DNA of 64,000 nucleotides, taken from Allosphingosinicella sp042666435. GTDB taxonomy: Bacteria; Pseudomonadota; Alphaproteobacteria; Sphingomonadales; Sphingomonadaceae. The position numbers and the translations under genes are program-made. Each line of letters starts with the position of its first letter. Positions within the stretch are counted from its first letter, which is position 1. Positions 38,417 through 48,313 of the stretch are shown here, piece by piece. Location: assembly GCF_042666435.1 (NCBI RefSeq), contig NZ_JBHTDC010000002.1, positions 992,001 to 1,056,000 on the forward strand, read 5' to 3'. Below the pieces are notes generated by a model. That model did not search any database. It saw only the letters and a list, made by a program, of their open reading frames with translations, and was not told the origin of the DNA.

Positions 38417-40467
38417 CAGAAGGCCTGACCGATGGAGATGTAGAGCGAGATGCGCGATTCGCCGGGCTGGCGGTTGATGGGTGTTGCGACATCCACCCGG
38501 AGCGGGCCGAAATTGGTGTAGAGGCGGCCGCCCACGCCAATGCCGTAGCGCAGGTCGGAAAGGCGCGGGGTCTGGCTCTCATAGACCTGGCCGGCGTCGA
38601 TGAAGGCGACGGCGCCGTAATTGCCGAAACGATAGCGCCCTTCCAGCGCGAATTCGGTGAGGCTGCGGCCGCCGATCGGATTGTTCTCCGAGTCCTTGGG
38701 TCCGAGCTCCTGATAGCCGAAGCCGCGCACCGACCCGCCGCCGCCGGCGTAAAGCCGCCTCGACGGCGCGAGATTGGACCGCTCGATGCCGTAGATCGAG
38801 CCGAAGCGGGCGCGGCCGGCGATCACCAGATCCTCGCTCACCGGATAATAAGCGCTGCCGTCGATGAGGTTGCGGATATAGGGATTGGCGCCGTCCTTGA
38901 GCGAGACTTCGGGATTGGCGCGGGCCAGCAGGCGGAAGCCGCTGGTCGGGTTCAGCAGGGAATCGCTGGTGTCGTAGCCGATCTGGCCGACGAGGCCACC
39001 GATGAAATAGGTGTCGCTCGGCTGGTTGAAATCCCGCCGCCGGAAGCGGCTCTCGTTGGTCGCGATCAGCTCGGCGCCATAGGCCCAGGTCCAGCGCTTG
39101 TGCCAGATCGGCGTCGATTCGCGCGCGATCCGGCCGGAGAGCAAGGCGGTATAGCCTTCATAGGCCGGATAATCGCGCCGCCCCGCCTCCAGCGTGAGCA
39201 GCAAGGTCCGGTCGCGCTTGCCGGCGTTGGAGCGACGGAAGGTGACGCCGAGCGACTGCTCCTTGGTGCCCGCGACGGCGGCGACGCGCAGCGAACCCTC
39301 GGGCGGGAACAGGTTGCGATGTTCCCACGCCCCTTCGAGGCGGAAACCCTGGCCGGTGCTGAATCCGCCGGTGGCGGTGAGCGAGCGCGGCGGCCCGGCA
39401 TCCTGACGGACGAGGATGTCGACATATTCGGTGCCGTCGGGCGCGGTCTCGCCGGTCCGCACCGGCTCGGCCGAGACGCTGCTGAACAGGTTGGTCGCGA
39501 CCATCGCCTCGCGCAGGTCGTCGACCTTGCGGCTGTCGTAGAGCGCGCCGCGCTCGAAGCGGGCTAGGACGCCGACATGGCTTGCGTCGAAGGCGAGGTC
39601 GCCCGTTGTCCGATACCCGCCGAAGCGGACGCGCGGGCCGGGCTCGACGGGCAAGGTGTAGTCGCCAAGGCCGGTCGCCGGATCGAGCAGCACGTCGCGC
39701 GGGCCGATCTCGACGAAGGGATAGCCCTGCTCCGGCAGCCGGAGCATCAAGTTGGCCTCCGCGCCCTCGACGATGGCGGCGACGATCGGATCGCCGCTTT
39801 TCAGCGGAAGCTCGGAGCGGGGGAGCCCAGGCGGGACCGTCTCCGGCCCGGGAAGGGCGATTTCGCCGAAATCGTAGCGCTGGCCGGGCGCGGCGGTGAG
39901 GACGACCCGCAATCGCCCCGGCTGCTCGGGCACCTGCTCGATCGCCGCCACAGCGGTGCCATCATAATAGCCTTCCGAGCGGAGCAGGCGGATGGCGAGC
40001 GCCTCGTCCTCGCGCGCCCGGGCCGCGATCATCGCGCCGTTCGCGGCTTCCCCGTCGGCTTGCTCCAGCGCCGAAAGGTCGCGGAAACGCCCGGCGAGGC
40101 CGACTTCGTCCAGCCCCTCGACGGTGAGGCTGTAGCGAACCGGGGCCAGTTCGGTCGCGTCGCCATCGTCGGTCGCTTCGGGCGTCGTGACATCGAAGGT
40201 CGAAAGCGGCGGCAGCGGCTGAGCCAGAGCGGGATCGGGGAGCGCCGCGTCGGGCACCGGCTCGGCCGGGACGGGCACGGCCGGGCCTTCGAAATCGCCG
40301 ATCGGCTGGAGCGGCTCGCCAAGCGCCGGATCGAGCGGCGGCAAGCGGGATTCGAATGCTTCGTCCGATATGACCGGCTCGTCGGCCACAGGCTGCGCGT
40401 GGGCGACGCCGCCCAGCGTCAGCGTCCCCCCCGCAACGATCGCGATCAAAAGTCCATTATTATCCAA
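38416..40467 (-). CDS. tamA: TamA-like BamA/Omp85-family outer-membrane protein
   Basis: A 683-residue outer-membrane protein of the Omp85 superfamily. After a signal-like N-terminus (LLIAIVAGGTLTLGGVAHAQ) and a Pro-rich stretch come POTRA domains (about residues 115-340, with LPLKSGDPIVAAIVEGAEANL and KVDDLREAMVATNLFSSV), then a 16-strand barrel containing LYAGGGGSVRGFGYQELGPKD (the conserved RGF loop) and ending in ISLYISIGQAF with C-terminal Phe. The start is probably TTG 40467, with a GAGG site. It lies 65 bases after the CHAT gene and overlaps tamB by one base. Confidence 0.93.
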   Translation of the reverse strand: MDNNGLLIAIVAGGTLTLGGVAHAQPVADEPVISDEAFESRLPPLDPALGEPLQPIGDFEGPAVPVPAEPVPDAALPDPALAQPLPPLSTFDVTTPEATDDGDATELAPVRYSLTVEGLDEVGLAGRFRDLSALEQADGEAANGAMIAARAREDEALAIRLLRSEGYYDGTAVAAIEQVPEQPGRLRVVLTAAPGQRYDFGEIALPGPETVPPGLPRSELPLKSGDPIVAAIVEGAEANLMLRLPEQGYPFVEIGPRDVLLDPATGLGDYTLPVEPGPRVRFGGYRTTGDLAFDASHVGVLARFERGALYDSRKVDDLREAMVATNLFSSVSAEPVRTGETAPDGTEYVDILVRQDAGPPRSLTATGGFSTGQGFRLEGAWEHRNLFPPEGSLRVAAVAGTKEQSLGVTFRRSNAGKRDRTLLLTLEAGRRDYPAYEGYTALLSGRIARESTPIWHKRWTWAYGAELIATNESRFRRRDFNQPSDTYFIGGLVGQIGYDTSDSLLNPTSGFRLLARANPEVSLKDGANPYIRNLIDGSAYYPVSEDLVIAGRARFGSIYGIERSNLAPSRRLYAGGGGSVRGFGYQELGPKDSENNPIGGRSLTEFALEGRYRFGNYGAVAFIDAGQVYESQTPRLSDLRYGIGVGGRLYTNFGPLRVDVATPINRQPGESRISLYISIGQAF

Positions 40468-40532
40468 GAAGCCTCGCCCCCGTTTGGGGAACGAAACGAA
40501 AGAGAAGCGAAAAAGTGCCGCGCCGGAAATCC

Positions 40533-43500
40533 TTAGCGGCTTTGGGCGGGACCGCCGGCGGACTGCGCCGCGGTCTGGCTCTCGGCTCCGGCCTCAGGGA
40601 TGACCGGCGAGGCGCCATCGCCGATGATCGCGAAGCCCGACCAGTAATAAGGATGGGACGTCGCCGCATCGTCCATCAGCGCCGCCTGCGCGGTTCGCAG
40701 GGCCGTCGCCGTCGAGGTGCCCGGCGGGGCCGTGAACAGCCCGGAAATCAGCCGGTTGGTGGCATCATAATCGTCCGGCACCGGCCAGTGGCTGGCGACG
40801 ACCGAACGGCCGCCGGCGCCGACAAAGGCGCGCACTAGGCCGTCCAGGGCATAATCGCCGCCGGTGCCGAGGCCGGCCTCGCGGGTCGCCGCGACCGACG
40901 CCTTGCCGGCGGTGTCGCAGGCCGAGAGGATGACGAGATCGGCGTCGATCCGAAGGTCGTAGATCTCGCGAAAGGTGAGCAGGCCATCCGATTCGCCGCC
41001 GCCGAAGCTGGTCATCAAAGCCGGTCGGGCCGGGCATTCGGGCCGGGGCGCCGTCACCAGGCCGTGGGTCGCGAAATGCATGATCCGATATTGCGCCAGA
41101 TCCTCGCGATTCTTGATCGACGTGTCGGTGAAGGCCTCGCCGGTGACGATCGCCGGTTCACCGCGATTCAGGAACCGGCTTGCGGTGCGCAATTCCTCGG
41201 ACGAGATCGGCTTGCCCCAGGCCGTCATCGGCCAGGCGCAGCCCGCCATATCGTCGGTCAGGCCACGAAAGGCGCTCTCGGCGCCGGCGATGCCGGGGGG
41301 CGGCGCATTCTCGCCGAAGCCGATATAGCCGTTGGCCGCGTCCGACCGCCCGACCTGCCGCACGTCGCGGAAGGAGCGGGCGGAGACGGCGGTGCTGACG
41401 TCGCGGTCCCGGCCCAGCCATTGCACGCCGGTGAAATCGAAACCGTCATCTTCGGGCCGGCTCGCCCGGGACAGATAGGCGTCGACCCCCGATTGCTCGG
41501 TCACGAGCAGGTTGACCGGAAGCCGAAGCATCGCCCCGTCGGGCTCGAAGATCAGATGGTCGACGGCCGCCAGCTCGGCCTCGACCGGCCGGAAGAGTTC
41601 GCCGAACAGCTTGTGCGACGTCGCCACGTCGAACGGATAGGTGACGAGCTGGCCGTTCTCCACCGTCGAGATCGTATCGCGGAGCGCGTCGACCTGGGTT
41701 TCGAGCGCATGCGGGGTCGCGCCGATGCGGAAGGCGCGCGCCGTCGACGGCGTCACGAACACGGCGTAGGCGGCGTCCCCGACCACGGTCATCTTGTAAT
41801 AAGCCTCGCCGTCGCGGAGCACTTGCCGCAACTCGTCGAGGCCCATCGCGCCGCCGGACAGGACCCGGTAGCGCGGGAATGCGGCGAGCTTGGCCTGTGT
41901 GGCGACCTGGTCCCGCTCCATCTGGGCGAGCTGGAGACGCAATTCGGCGAGGCGGACATTGTCCGCGGTGCCGGGATCGGTGAGCGCGCCCAGGCGAGAG
42001 GCCTCGACCCGCGTCCGCTCGATGTCGCGGGTCAGGGTGACCGACTGGCGGAACAGGCGCGACGCTTCGTCGCTGCCGCCGCTCAGCTCGCGGGCGAGCA
42101 CCGCCTGGGTCTGGGCGACGCCGGGCCGGACCATCAGCTGGCTGGCCTTGAACATGTCGGCCACCGCTTCGGGCCGCGACGCCTGGTCGGCGAGGAGCGC
42201 GAAATAGGGCGCCAGGGTGCGCTTGAGCGCCGGCGAGCTGTCGCCGCCTTGGGCGGCGGCGTCGACGATCTGCCGGTAGAGCGCCATCGCCTGATCCGAC
42301 TGGCCGGTGCGGGCGTAATAGGCGGCGAGCCGGGCCTGCGCGCTGAGCGCCGCGGCGGAGCCGGGATAATAAGCGCCGACCAAAGCCACCGCTTCCTGAT
42401 GCCGCCGCTCGGCGCCGGCGCGGTCGCCCTGCTCTTCGGCGATGTCGGCGAGGCCGCCGAGCAGCTGGCCGCGCATCCACACGGTCGACGTCACCCGGCC
42501 GCCGCGGACCGCGCCAAGCTGCGCGAGCGCGGCGTCGTAAGCGACGGCGGCTTCCTGGGGCCGGCCCTCGAGGCGCAGGATGGCGCCGCGAAGCTGCTTG
42601 GCCTGCCCCTCCAATATCTCGACTTTCTCTTCGGGCTGGAGCGAGGAGCCGGCGGAGCTCAGCTGGCGGGACACCGGCGATTCGGCGTTGAGCCGTGCCG
42701 CGGTGTCGGCGTCGATGACGAGGTCGGCTATCTCCGCTCCGGCGAGGGCGGCGACCTGGGGCAGCGGCCGGTCGAGCTCGGCCAGCGCGGCTTCCGGGCG
42801 CTGCTGGTTGAGAAGATGCATGGCGCGGTAGTTGCGCAACATGCGGGCGACGACGGGATCGCCGGAAGCCTGCGTTTCGGCCTGGGCGAACAGCCGGTTC
42901 GCCTGGCTGTAATCGCCGAGATTCGATTGCTGCAGCGCCTGGTTGACCAGCGCTTCGGCCTGACCGGGGCCGTCGCCGAGCAGGGAGCCGAAGAATTCGG
43001 CGGCTTCGGCATAGCTGCCGCTATTGTTGCGGCGATAGGCTTCGGCCAGCGCGAGCTCGGGATCGAGGGTGCCGGCCTGGACCCGGGCGAAGGCGGCGGG
43101 ATCGCCGGCGGCGGTGGTGGCGATCGAGACCTCGCCGTCGACGGGGGCGTCGGCGACGACGGTGCGAAGGCCGAGGCGCAGCGCCGAATCATAGCCGGCG
43201 AGGCCCTCCGCCACGTAGAGCGTGTCCCCCTCGCGCCATTCATAGACGCGGTAAGGGACGTCGAGCTCCTTCATGCGGCAGGTCGCGGCCGAGACCGTTC
43301 CCAACCCATCGATCTCCTCGCCGGCGGGCGCGCCGCATTCCGCTTGCTCGGCGCGGAGCGCGGCCAGCCTTCCGGCCGGGTCGCCGCCGCGCTCGCGAAG
43401 GGCGTAGAGACGGCCGACGGGGACCGCGGCGTCGCGGCAGACGATCGAATAAGCGCGGTCGAACATGTCGCTCAGCGCTTTGTCGCGGCTGCTCGTCTGG

Positions 43501-43643
43501 GCCGAGCACAGGACGCCCGAACCCGAGCCGATGCGGAACGTGTCGCGCAAGCTGATCGACTGGGCGGGAGCCATCGACGCGAAGGAGAGCGACGCCGCCG
43601 CGAGCGCGGCCGCGATCAGGGGACTCGTCCGGATGCTCATCAT
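40533..43643 (-). CDS. Secreted TPR-repeat CHAT-domain protease-like protein
   Basis: A 1036-residue exported protein. A signal peptide occupies about residues 1-27 (ASMAPAQS). A long helical-repeat region (about 190-620) contains TPR-like units (YAEAAEFFGSLLGDGPGQAEAL, DYSQANRLFAQAETQASGD). The C-terminal CHAT domain (about 720-1005) is a caspase-like cysteine protease fold; its catalytic dyad is His860 in HFATHG and Cys909 in LSACDT, both present. The start overlaps the TpsA stop (ATGA), so it is coupled to the exoprotein gene. CHAT proteins with TPRs are often proteases acting on partner proteins; here the likely partner is the secreted TpsA, which is inference. Confidence 0.9.
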   Translation of the reverse strand: MMSIRTSPLIAAALAAASLSFASMAPAQSISLRDTFRIGSGSGVLCSAQTSSRDKALSDMFDRAYSIVCRDAAVPVGRLYALRERGGDPAGRLAALRAEQAECGAPAGEEIDGLGTVSAATCRMKELDVPYRVYEWREGDTLYVAEGLAGYDSALRLGLRTVVADAPVDGEVSIATTAAGDPAAFARVQAGTLDPELALAEAYRRNNSGSYAEAAEFFGSLLGDGPGQAEALVNQALQQSNLGDYSQANRLFAQAETQASGDPVVARMLRNYRAMHLLNQQRPEAALAELDRPLPQVAALAGAEIADLVIDADTAARLNAESPVSRQLSSAGSSLQPEEKVEILEGQAKQLRGAILRLEGRPQEAAVAYDAALAQLGAVRGGRVTSTVWMRGQLLGGLADIAEEQGDRAGAERRHQEAVALVGAYYPGSAAALSAQARLAAYYARTGQSDQAMALYRQIVDAAAQGGDSSPALKRTLAPYFALLADQASRPEAVADMFKASQLMVRPGVAQTQAVLARELSGGSDEASRLFRQSVTLTRDIERTRVEASRLGALTDPGTADNVRLAELRLQLAQMERDQVATQAKLAAFPRYRVLSGGAMGLDELRQVLRDGEAYYKMTVVGDAAYAVFVTPSTARAFRIGATPHALETQVDALRDTISTVENGQLVTYPFDVATSHKLFGELFRPVEAELAAVDHLIFEPDGAMLRLPVNLLVTEQSGVDAYLSRASRPEDDGFDFTGVQWLGRDRDVSTAVSARSFRDVRQVGRSDAANGYIGFGENAPPPGIAGAESAFRGLTDDMAGCAWPMTAWGKPISSEELRTASRFLNRGEPAIVTGEAFTDTSIKNREDLAQYRIMHFATHGLVTAPRPECPARPALMTSFGGGESDGLLTFREIYDLRIDADLVILSACDTAGKASVAATREAGLGTGGDYALDGLVRAFVGAGGRSVVASHWPVPDDYDATNRLISGLFTAPPGTSTATALRTAQAALMDDAATSHPYYWSGFAIIGDGASPVIPEAGAESQTAAQSAGGPAQSR

Positions 43644-46600
43644 TCTTCCTCGTCCTCATCGTCGTCGTCGTCGTCGTCGTCCTCGTCCTCGTCGGTCCAC
43701 ATCGTGCTGTCGCCGCCGCTGGCCACCGGCTCCTCGATCAGCGCCTCGGCCTGGAGCGAATTGGTGTCGACGAGCCCGACGAAGCCCGAGCCGAACCCGC
43801 CCGGCCCGTCGTCGCCGCCCTCGTCGCTTCCCGTCACGCCGCCCGTTCCCTCGAGAGGTCCGAGCACCACTTCCGAGCCCGATACCGGCGGCGGCACCTC
43901 CTCGGGCGGAGGAGGAGGAGGCGGGGGCGGGGGTGGGGGTGGCGGCGGCGGCGGTGGTGGCGGCGGCGGCGGAGGCGGAGGCGGAGGCGGCGTGGTTCCC
44001 GCCAGGATGTTGACCCCGTTGAATTCCGAATCCTCGGAGAAGAAGTTGGTCTCGCCGTCGGTCAGGAACTGCACCTCGTCAAAGAAGGCATCGCCGGTGA
44101 CATTGGCGCCGTCCGGATTCTCGCGGCGGCCGAAGCCGATGACGGTCACCGTCTCTCCGCTGAAAGGGGCGACCAGCAGCCCGCTCTCGCCGACGGTGAC
44201 GCCGCCCAGATCGGTGGCCGTGCCGGTATTCTGCACGAACAGGGTGTCGCTGGCGAACAGCGCGATGCCGCCGGCCTGGACATATCCTGCCGGATTGTTG
44301 GGCCCGCTATTGGCCAGCAGGGCCTCGTCGCGGCCGACGAAATTCGGGTCGGCGGCGAGCCGCCCCGCCAGCGACAGGTCGGTGACCACGATATTGTCCG
44401 AGACCAGCTCGAGGAAGCCGGAAAGCTCGCCGTGCTCGTTCCGCATCTCGATGCTGCCGGTGGGGGTGATGACTTCCAGCCGGTCGTTGCTGCCGATGAA
44501 GAGGACGTCGCCGGCATCGGCGCCGACGACCTGCACGGCGCCGTCGACCCGAACCGTGCCGTCGCTGAACAGCGACACGAAGGACACGCCCCCGGCCTCG
44601 GAACCCTGGATGACGAGATCGCGGACCAGCACCTCGGGTTCGTCGCCGATAGTGTTGCCGGCGACGGTCACGGTCACGCCATTGCCCTCGATGCGCGAGG
44701 CTTCCGCCTGGGTCAGGGTATAGCCAGGCCCTTCGGTATTGCCGCCGATCACCGTCTGCAAACCATCCGAATTCGCGAAGAGATGCACCGTCGAAACGCC
44801 CTCGATGCCGACGGTCGCGCCGTTGCGTATGTCGATGTCCGAGGACAGGACGAAGATGCTGGGCGCGAGCAATTCGCCGAGAAGGACGGCATTCTCCGCC
44901 GAGACGGCCGCCGAGGAGCCGGCTTCCACATTGCCGATCACCGCGTCGCCCTCGGTCGAGATCGAAACGATGCCGACGGCCCCGATCAGCGAATCGGCGG
45001 TCGATTGGAATCCGCCGGCCCCGTCCAAGGCGATGTCCGTGCCGCCGAGCGTTGTCCCGCCCGCCGGGCGCTGGCTGTGGCGGACCGAGATCGTGCCGTC
45101 GGCCACCGCGACGATTCGGTCCGCCGTGATGCTCCCCGATCCGGCCGCCGCGAATTCGATGTCGGCCGATGTCCCGATGTCGAGCGAGTTCGCGATCTGA
45201 ATCGTGCTCGCATTCGCCCGAAGATAGGCCGGCCCGGCCTCTTCACTCACCGGAATGCCATTCTCGTCGAGGAAGGTGAAAATGCGGGGCACCGCCCCTT
45301 CAACCCTCATATCGACCGTATCGAAACGGGCGGAGCTCCCGTCCCGCGCTTCGATCCCGGTCTCGCCGAACCGGGCCGGGCCGACCGTCGCCCCTCCGCC
45401 GCCGAACCCGCGCGCTTCGAGGCTCAAAGTGGTGACGTCCGCCTGGCCGGGATCGCTCCCCTCGGAGCGGCTGGTGATCAGCGCCGCCGATCTACCGCCG
45501 CCGCCGGCGCCCCCCCGTCCGCCGCCGCCATCGCCGCCTCGGCCGTTGGCGACGAGCGTGGCGCTGTTCGCGGAAACCGACCCGCCGCGCGCGACCAGGA
45601 CCGAATCGCCGCCGAGCCCGACGCCGCCGTCCCCTCCGCTGGAGCCGGCACCGCCCGATCCGCCGAATCCGGATGAATCGACGACGATATCGGTGAAGGC
45701 CGCGGTGCCGGCGGCCGTCGCCGAGCTTGGCGCCCCGGTGGTGGTCCCGACATTGGCGCTTCCGCCGATGGCGTCTCCGCCGGCGCCCCCGGCGCTCCCA
45801 TCGATGCCGTCCCCGCCGTCACCGCCACGAGCGATGACGTCGACATTCGTCGACCCCAGTTCGAGATTGCCGTTGATCGCCTGGGCGAGCACGCGAACGT
45901 CGCCTCCATCGGCGGTGCCTCCGGCGGCGCCCATGCCATTCCCCGTCGTCCCGCCCGCGCCGCCTATCGCGGTGGCGTCCAGGTCGACGCTTGCGATGTC
46001 GACGAGCGACGGCGCGGAGCCGTCGAAAGCGGTGATGGCGGTCAGGCCGCCGGTGGCGTCGCCGCCGGCGCCCGCGTTGCCGCTGCCGCCGATCCCGGCC
46101 GAACTCGCGTCCAGGAGGTTGCCGCTGATCGTCCCCCCGTTTCGTGCAGCCACCAGCGCGCCGCCATTGGGATCCTCCTCGGTGCCGGTATTGATGCCTC
46201 CGCGGCCATTGCCGCCGATCACGCCTCCGCCTCCGGCCCCGGTCGCGGTGACGAATCCGTTCTCGAAGCCAAGCTCGCCGCCGTTGGCCCTGACGATTGC
46301 AAGGCCGCCTGTCCCGTCGCCTCCGACGCCCGCGCTGCCCGAGCCGGTGCCGCCATTGCCGTTCGCGGACGCCGTCAACGTTCCGGCGATGGTCAGTTGT
46401 CCGCCGTTCGACCGTATCCGGGCCGCGCCGCCGACGCCCGATCCGCCCGATCCGCTGCCGCTCACCGAACCGCCGGCTCCGTCGGCGCTTACCATGCTGC
46501 TGCCGGCGCTCAGCGAACCGTCGTCCGACACGGTGAGCGAGGCGTCGCCACCGGTTCCCGCGCCGCCGTCGCCGCCGCCGAACGTGGTGCCGCCGAGGCC

Positions 46601-48313
46601 GAGAGCCGTGGCGTCGATGCTGCCGGAAATGTCGATCGCGCCCCCCTGCGCGACGATGGTCGCCGTGCCGCCTTGCCCGGTGCCGCTTGCCCCACTGCCC
46701 GACTGGTTGATGCCGGCAAGGCCGATCGCCCGCAGCGAAGCATTTCCCCCCACGGCGATGCTTCCGCCGCTCGTGGCCGAGAGCAAGGCCTCGCCGCCGG
46801 TTCCGGAGGGTCCGCCTTGTCCCTGGGTCGTCCCGCCGGCGTTTCCGCCCGCGTCTATCGTCAGGTCGCCGTCCACGTTCAGCGTTCCGCCCACGACGGT
46901 GACCCGCGCCGTACCGCCGGTCGCCGCCTCCGCCAGACCGCCCCTCGTGCTGGCATCGACGGTCGCATCGCCGGCTATCGTGACGGTCGAACCGGCATTC
47001 GCGAAGAGCTGGGCGTCGCCGCCGACGCCACTTTCAAAACCCGAGAAGCCGTCGCCTTTGCCATTGCCGACGACAGCATCGCCCGCGACCGTGAGGTTCA
47101 GGCCGTTGGCGGCCCCCAGGCTGGCGCCTTCGCTGCCCAGGAGAGTGACGTTTCCGGCGAAGGTGAGATCGCCGGTCTGGGACGCCGCCAGCGCGAGGCC
47201 GCGCGCCCGCGCCGAGACATCCGACGTGAAATCGCCGCCGACGATGTTGATGTCCGCGCCGGCGGCGGGGCCGGGACCGCCGACGAACGCGCCGCCGAAG
47301 ACATTGTGGCCCGCCGACAGGATGATCGCGCCATTCTCGATCGACACATTGGTCGCGGCGTCGAAGCCGACATTGCCCTCCAGCAGGACGGTGATCGCCT
47401 GATTCTTGGGCATGGCGACCATGTAGATATTGTGGTGGTCGCCCAAAGCGCCGCTCGCCGGACCGCCGGTCGATCCGCGGTGGCGGATGGCGTCGGCTAC
47501 CTCGCTGCCCGTCTGCACATTGATGTCGAACAGGCCGTCGTTTATCACGAGGTCGACCGCCTCGGCCGCTATATAGGCCGCCGAGCCATTCACCCGGACA
47601 TCTCCTTGCTGGACGATGCCGGGCGCGATCATGCCGATATAGCTGCCTTCCGCGAGGGCTTGGATCCGCGCGCCCGGCTGAACCTGGATGGCCGACGACG
47701 CGCTGCCGAGCTCGGCGTCGAGCCGCAGCGAAATCTCGCCGCCCGTGCCGAAGAAATTGCCGCTGCCGTCGCGCACCGGGTCGAGCGTGGTAAGGAGCAG
47801 GCTGCCGACGTCGAAGACGGCGTTCGACCCGATGAGGATGCCGCCCGGACTGTAGAAGGCGACACCTCCCCCAGGGCCGGTCACGTTGCCGGCCGCGTCC
47901 TGAAGCTGGCTGATGACGGTGCCGTTGAACGCCACGACCCGGCCCGGATCGGTCGGCAGGATCCGGTTGAGGATGACGAAGGTCGGCAGACCCGGCTCAT
48001 TCTGGAATATCGCTGTATTGCCGTTGGGCAGGAAATTCACCGGGCCGGAGCCAGAGGCGTCGAACGGGTCCCAGTTGACCACCGCGGTCGGCGTTCCCAC
48101 GGTGATGACGTCGGTATTGGGCGTGCCGCTGTCGAAGGTGACCTGGCCCGAATCGACCGTCGGCGTCCCCTGGAATCCCTGGGCCACGGCCTCGTCGCCG
48201 GATCCGGCGAGACCCAATGCGGCGCCCACGGCACAGGAAAGAAGGAGGCTCCTCCGAACCGAGCCGAGCCCGGTGGTCGAGGACGGTGCGTGCGATATGA
48301 GCTTAGCCGTCAT
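43640..48313 (-). CDS. Two-partner secretion exoprotein (FhaB/TpsA-like) with poly-Pro and acidic tail
   Basis: A 1557-residue secreted beta-helical protein. The signal region (about 20-45) is followed by the TPS/filamentous hemagglutinin N-terminal domain (about 50-280; GGVAFYSPGGILIGSNAVFDVGSLLLTT includes the NPNGI-like core). A long Gly-rich repetitive passenger follows, with many GGDGG/GGAGG/TGGxA units (about 400-1000), and beta-helix-like repeats to 1430. Near the C-terminus are about 29 consecutive prolines, a short VPPPVSGSEVV stretch, and a final tail of Asp/Glu residues. ATG 48313 (GGAGGT four bases upstream) fits best; it shares one base with the TpsB stop. The adhesin role is inferred from family. 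Confidence 0.88.
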   Translation of the reverse strand: MTAKLISHAPSSTTGLGSVRRSLLLSCAVGAALGLAGSGDEAVAQGFQGTPTVDSGQVTFDSGTPNTDVITVGTPTAVVNWDPFDASGSGPVNFLPNGNTAIFQNEPGLPTFVILNRILPTDPGRVVAFNGTVISQLQDAAGNVTGPGGGVAFYSPGGILIGSNAVFDVGSLLLTTLDPVRDGSGNFFGTGGEISLRLDAELGSASSAIQVQPGARIQALAEGSYIGMIAPGIVQQGDVRVNGSAAYIAAEAVDLVINDGLFDINVQTGSEVADAIRHRGSTGGPASGALGDHHNIYMVAMPKNQAITVLLEGNVGFDAATNVSIENGAIILSAGHNVFGGAFVGGPGPAAGADINIVGGDFTSDVSARARGLALAASQTGDLTFAGNVTLLGSEGASLGAANGLNLTVAGDAVVGNGKGDGFSGFESGVGGDAQLFANAGSTVTIAGDATVDASTRGGLAEAATGGTARVTVVGGTLNVDGDLTIDAGGNAGGTTQGQGGPSGTGGEALLSATSGGSIAVGGNASLRAIGLAGINQSGSGASGTGQGGTATIVAQGGAIDISGSIDATALGLGGTTFGGGDGGAGTGGDASLTVSDDGSLSAGSSMVSADGAGGSVSGSGSGGSGVGGAARIRSNGGQLTIAGTLTASANGNGGTGSGSAGVGGDGTGGLAIVRANGGELGFENGFVTATGAGGGGVIGGNGRGGINTGTEEDPNGGALVAARNGGTISGNLLDASSAGIGGSGNAGAGGDATGGLTAITAFDGSAPSLVDIASVDLDATAIGGAGGTTGNGMGAAGGTADGGDVRVLAQAINGNLELGSTNVDVIARGGDGGDGIDGSAGGAGGDAIGGSANVGTTTGAPSSATAAGTAAFTDIVVDSSGFGGSGGAGSSGGDGGVGLGGDSVLVARGGSVSANSATLVANGRGGDGGGGRGGAGGGGRSAALITSRSEGSDPGQADVTTLSLEARGFGGGGATVGPARFGETGIEARDGSSARFDTVDMRVEGAVPRIFTFLDENGIPVSEEAGPAYLRANASTIQIANSLDIGTSADIEFAAAGSGSITADRIVAVADGTISVRHSQRPAGGTTLGGTDIALDGAGGFQSTADSLIGAVGIVSISTEGDAVIGNVEAGSSAAVSAENAVLLGELLAPSIFVLSSDIDIRNGATVGIEGVSTVHLFANSDGLQTVIGGNTEGPGYTLTQAEASRIEGNGVTVTVAGNTIGDEPEVLVRDLVIQGSEAGGVSFVSLFSDGTVRVDGAVQVVGADAGDVLFIGSNDRLEVITPTGSIEMRNEHGELSGFLELVSDNIVVTDLSLAGRLAADPNFVGRDEALLANSGPNNPAGYVQAGGIALFASDTLFVQNTGTATDLGGVTVGESGLLVAPFSGETVTVIGFGRRENPDGANVTGDAFFDEVQFLTDGETNFFSEDSEFNGVNILAGTTPPPPPPPPPPPPPPPPPPPPPPPPPPPPPEEVPPPVSGSEVVLGPLEGTGGVTGSDEGGDDGPGGFGSGFVGLVDTNSLQAEALIEEPVASGGDSTMWTDEDEDDDDDDDDEDEEE

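Noticed and set aside
43660..43695. GTC/GAC trinucleotide run considered as a possible CRISPR or satellite
   Set aside because: It simply encodes the acidic tail of TpsA; no spacer structure and too short for an array.
41064..44723. Open frame of 1219 codons on the plus strand across the CHAT and TpsA genes
   Set aside because: Contains poly-Ser and poly-Gly runs that are just the complement of the acidic and Pro tails of TpsA. No domain and no start signal.
45255..47402. Pro/Ala/Ser-rich open frame (715 codons) on the plus strand within TpsA
   Set aside because: It is the antisense of the Gly-rich repeats of the exoprotein; composition fully explained by the complement of GGC-rich codons.
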